The translations under genes and the position numbers were made by a program. 36,357 nucleotides of DNA, taken from the NCBI GenBank assembly GCA_001899145.1, contig MKVF01000001.1, forward strand, positions 1 to 36,357, in the 5' to 3' direction. Numbering within the stretch: the first letter of the stretch is position 1; every line of letters begins with the position of its first letter. The notes beneath the pieces were generated by a model. That model was not told where the DNA came from, made no database searches, and saw only the letters and a list, made by a program, of their open reading frames with translations. This stretch comes from Flavobacteriia bacterium 40-80 (GTDB lineage Bacteria > Bacteroidota > Bacteroidia > Flavobacteriales_D > Crocinitomicaceae). This document shows positions 34,601 to 36,357 of the stretch, piece after piece.

Positions 34601-36357
34601 TTAGCCGGTTTTGATAAAAATGACGGGCTCGGTGATGGTGCGTCCTGGAATTGGTATTCAGGTTCGTGTGGTGGTACGTCAGCAGGAACCGGGAGCTCGA
34701 TCACAGTTGCACCTGCTTCAACAACACGTTACTTTGTCCGGGCAGAAGGAGGTACCTGTGCTATAACAACTACTTGTAAAGAAGCTACGGTCATTATTAA
34801 TCCTAAAGTCAGTGATCCAACAATTACGGCAAATGGTGCTACTACATTCTGTAATGGAGGGAGTGTCCAATTAACCGCCTCTGATATTAGCCATGCTGGT
34901 AATGCAATGAGTTTTACCGGCGGGCAAGCGGTTAGTTTAGGTAATCCTCCTTCCTTAAAGATAACAGGTAACCAAACTATAGAAATGTGGGTAAAACCTA
35001 CTAACTACGCTTCCGGAAGACAAAATCCGTATAATAAAGCATATGCCGGTGAAGGTACAATTACCCAGGAAACCAATGGTTACCTTAATTATTACTATGG
35101 TATTGATGGTAATAATGGACTCAATTATCAAGGGTTTACAAGTGGAGGAGCAGTAAATAACGGTCAGTGGAATCATATTGCTATAGTTCGGGATTTTACA
35201 AACAACCAGTTACGCTGGTATATAAACGGTGTGCTAAGTAGCACAGGAACACCTGCCTATTCATACGCAGTTGCCGGAGGTAATGATGTGACAATCGGCA
35301 CCGGGTATGCCGGAGGATATGATGGTCTGATAGACGAAGTCAGGGTTTGGAATGTAGCGAGAACGACTTCTCAGATTCAAGCTGATATGAATGCCCCTAT
35401 TGCTCCCGGAACTTCAGGACTTGTAGGGTATTGGAAATTTGATGAAGCAAGCGGTGGTATAGTTACGGACGCTTCCGGATATAGTAATTCCGGTACTTCA
35501 ACAGGGACACGAGCTATTCCATCAACAGCTCCAATGGAAGCTCCCGCTGGCACTTACACATGGTCACCTGCTACCGGATTAAGTACAACTTCCGGAAAGG
35601 TAGTAACGGCAAGCCCAGGTTCTTCTCAGACATATACGGTAGAGGTAGCTAATCCATTAGGATGTGCAGTTGGATCAAAAGTACAAGCTGTAACTGTCAT
35701 TGCTAATCCGACAGGAGGAGCGCTGAGCGCAACGGATTACTGTGCAGGGGGAAGTAGTACAGCTTCTGTTTCAGGAGTTTCAAACGTAACACAATATTCG
35801 TGGTCTTTAGGTGGTTTAAGTGGTAGCTCCACTACTAGCTCTATAGGAGTAAGCGGTGGCACAGGTGGAACCAGCTATACGATTAGTGTAACACCTCAAA
35901 ATGTTGTTTCCGGTACAACATGCCCGGGAACAGCGGTTACAGCAAGTATTAAAGTTGACGCACCCTCCACTCTTCCAAGTTTGATTACAGTTGACAATAA
36001 TACGAATAACTGCTGGGGCCGTCCTGTGACATTAACGGAGAATGGCGGAATATTACAGGGAGCCTCCCAATACATTTATGGAACAAGTGTTGGTGGTACG
36101 CAAGTGAGTGGTGCTACTAACGCGACATCTGTTACAACGGTTCCGTCCGGAACAGCCACTTATTATGTCGGAGTTACAGCCAACGGCGCGTGTCCTGCCC
36201 AGAACTTAGCAACAGGAATCACGTATGCCCTTCCAACAAGAAATGCTTTGCTATCCTCGAACAGTTCCGGTACGTGCTACGTGAGTGGTTCCAATCCGAT
36301 CCATTTCTATGATGCGTCAAATAATTATATAGGCTCTCTTAATCCTCAGGGCAGAAC
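31685..36357 (+). CDS. Giant glycine-rich surface protein, PA14-like and LamG domains (3' partial)
   Basis: The frame is open from the ATG at 31685 to the window end, at least 1557 codons. In order: signal peptide (IILLLFILSISWNSYAG); a beta domain (about 22-137) resembling pre-peptidase C-terminal domains; a PA14-like domain with YDDAIRIYIDG (about 143-300); an Ig-like module; a glycine-rich domain starting ARLLVVGGGGGGG (about 437-685); a jelly-roll, carbohydrate-binding-like module (about 770-960); an Ig-like module with WNWYSGSCGG (988); a LamG/concanavalin-like domain (about 1073-1250, ending GLVGYWKFDE); and more Ig-like modules. The final visible CYVSGSNPIHFY...YIGSLNPQGR matches the end region of the 982-5538 protein, so a T9SS sorting domain is expected beyond the window. 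A surface adhesin role is inferred. Confidence 0.9.
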   Translation, partial: MEIFLRKKHAIILLLFILSISWNSYAGSQVYVFPAATGTGYVTFPGVGSDCVDLSAIVPVGATNVVVTLTNLGVDFDLFARNNGNCPTTGNYSYVSGASGTTNESVNLGSFCDGNNWRVRVNKYSSGSGGATLTISWTDPAPVPGFGSNSWNVLAYNAPTTYNAVNYLNLTGTTYRGYYTNPNLNISTNSLWGLTASPSAASGYVGCPVTNNNHVFIYKRKGFASGCYSISNIVYDDAIRIYIDGSQVYENTGCCSMAGVAWLGYLDANSEVEIRVAENTGDSRLNLDFATGATFSVTANYDPTACGPNIVLNSSYSVAPGASPYQSLTYNWTGASIVSGANTATPTVNPTSSTTYTLNASYNGCASAPVNVTVNPLIITASSTIVCPNGTLDLSTPGEWASLPTNATLVTGANPNNEYYSRFTANTSFNTPVELKTARLLVVGGGGGGGSNGGGGGGAGGFYTNSSISIPSGNTTVTIGAGGAVHNNSASPNTAATNGGQSAFGSYTAGGGGGGASRDQGLAGQNGGTGTVQGSGGGGGGCVTSATRHTGGTGVFSGGTGFRADCPAAGGGGGGAGSAGSNAASNNGGAGGAGLQSNITGVNLWYAGGGGGGTTNFNGGACGNGNVYNNGAGGSSVGGYGETNSGSTNIIQYGPTANTGSGGGAEQTGAAGVVIIRYRVPKYTLSAITATGTTINELTGVITAGSTAGTVTVTYTNEFGCTTAPVIITVGGSIAPLETTVSPVGNCSGATVTLKVNDKVGKGGLIDHSTWTVGTGSITGYTVNETNATENARINGTDPWGKSTVIWEGRASGDGNGDGGWNGSQVAIDNTKTYRYSVWIKRTVQGTAGRFYLGLQSNAGGAYTLAGSSDGNPYFWYSSTPAGSELPTGEWVLVVGYVHPVSYTGATDPTSGRYTVSGGRYGGIFYDYKWAPGTTTASLRTYLYYADGTAQQQWVYPRIDVVDGSEPSIQDLLAGFDKNDGLGDGASWNWYSGSCGGTSAGTGSSITVAPASTTRYFVRAEGGTCAITTTCKEATVIINPKVSDPTITANGATTFCNGGSVQLTASDISHAGNAMSFTGGQAVSLGNPPSLKITGNQTIEMWVKPTNYASGRQNPYNKAYAGEGTITQETNGYLNYYYGIDGNNGLNYQGFTSGGAVNNGQWNHIAIVRDFTNNQLRWYINGVLSSTGTPAYSYAVAGGNDVTIGTGYAGGYDGLIDEVRVWNVARTTSQIQADMNAPIAPGTSGLVGYWKFDEASGGIVTDASGYSNSGTSTGTRAIPSTAPMEAPAGTYTWSPATGLSTTSGKVVTASPGSSQTYTVEVANPLGCAVGSKVQAVTVIANPTGGALSATDYCAGGSSTASVSGVSNVTQYSWSLGGLSGSSTTSSIGVSGGTGGTSYTISVTPQNVVSGTTCPGTAVTASIKVDAPSTLPSLITVDNNTNNCWGRPVTLTENGGILQGASQYIYGTSVGGTQVSGATNATSVTTVPSGTATYYVGVTANGACPAQNLATGITYALPTRNALLSSNSSGTCYVSGSNPIHFYDASNNYIGSLNPQGR

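Overview
The window looks like a chromosomal segment from a Bacteroidota bacterium, most likely Flavobacteriales and possibly a Fluviicola/Crocinitomicaceae relative; the family-level guess comes from memory of protein style only. The evidence is: AT-rich DNA with TAnnTTTG-type promoter boxes (the Bacteroidota -7 element) and few Shine-Dalgarno sites; several secreted proteins with type IX secretion (T9SS) C-terminal sorting domains; short flavobacterial-type homogentisate dioxygenase; and the purH-mreBCD linkage.

Layout. (1) 1-5538: the tail of one T9SS-sorted protein, then a complete 1518-residue glycine-rich T9SS surface protein. The last 517 bp of the two genes are about 95% identical. 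(2) 5619-10257: a FucP-like sugar transporter on the minus strand, divergent from radA, which is followed by an acyl-CoA carboxylase beta subunit. (3) 10369-10871: a YefM-YoeB toxin-antitoxin pair. (4) 11051-14603: the tyrosine catabolic pair hmgA-hppD on the minus strand, divergent from an epimerase-type L-threonine dehydrogenase. (5) 14688-17292: a MORN/YwqK-repeat protein, a ten-copy heptanucleotide repeat, a DUF6498-like membrane protein, ispD and a small DUF6341-like membrane protein. (6) 17462-23235: a DUF6427-like membrane protein and the purine genes purQ, purD, purN and purH, with a marC-family gene between purN and purH. (7) 23323-26103: mreB, mreC, mreD and a small unknown ORF. (8) 26504-28753: a SulP-family anion transporter with a beta-carbonic anhydrase, probably a bicarbonate uptake/CO2 module. 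(9) 29027-31333: a smaller T9SS protein with two Fn3 domains, a four-helix membrane protein and a membrane-anchored SRPBCC protein. (10) 31685-36357: the first 1557 codons of another giant glycine-rich surface protein that runs off the window and shares modules with the 982-5538 gene.

How it fits together. The centre is housekeeping (purines, isoprenoid precursor, cell shape, DNA repair, carboxylation). The two ends are accessory surface-protein regions with repeated modules. I found no transposase, CRISPR array, rRNA, tRNA or phage genes. The most notable observations are the near-identical C-terminal cassette shared by neighbouring T9SS genes, a promoter block shared by two T9SS genes, a set of genes whose -7 box lies only 4-5 nt before the ATG (predicted leaderless mRNAs), and a hairpin between mreB and mreC whose T-tract also reads as a promoter box.
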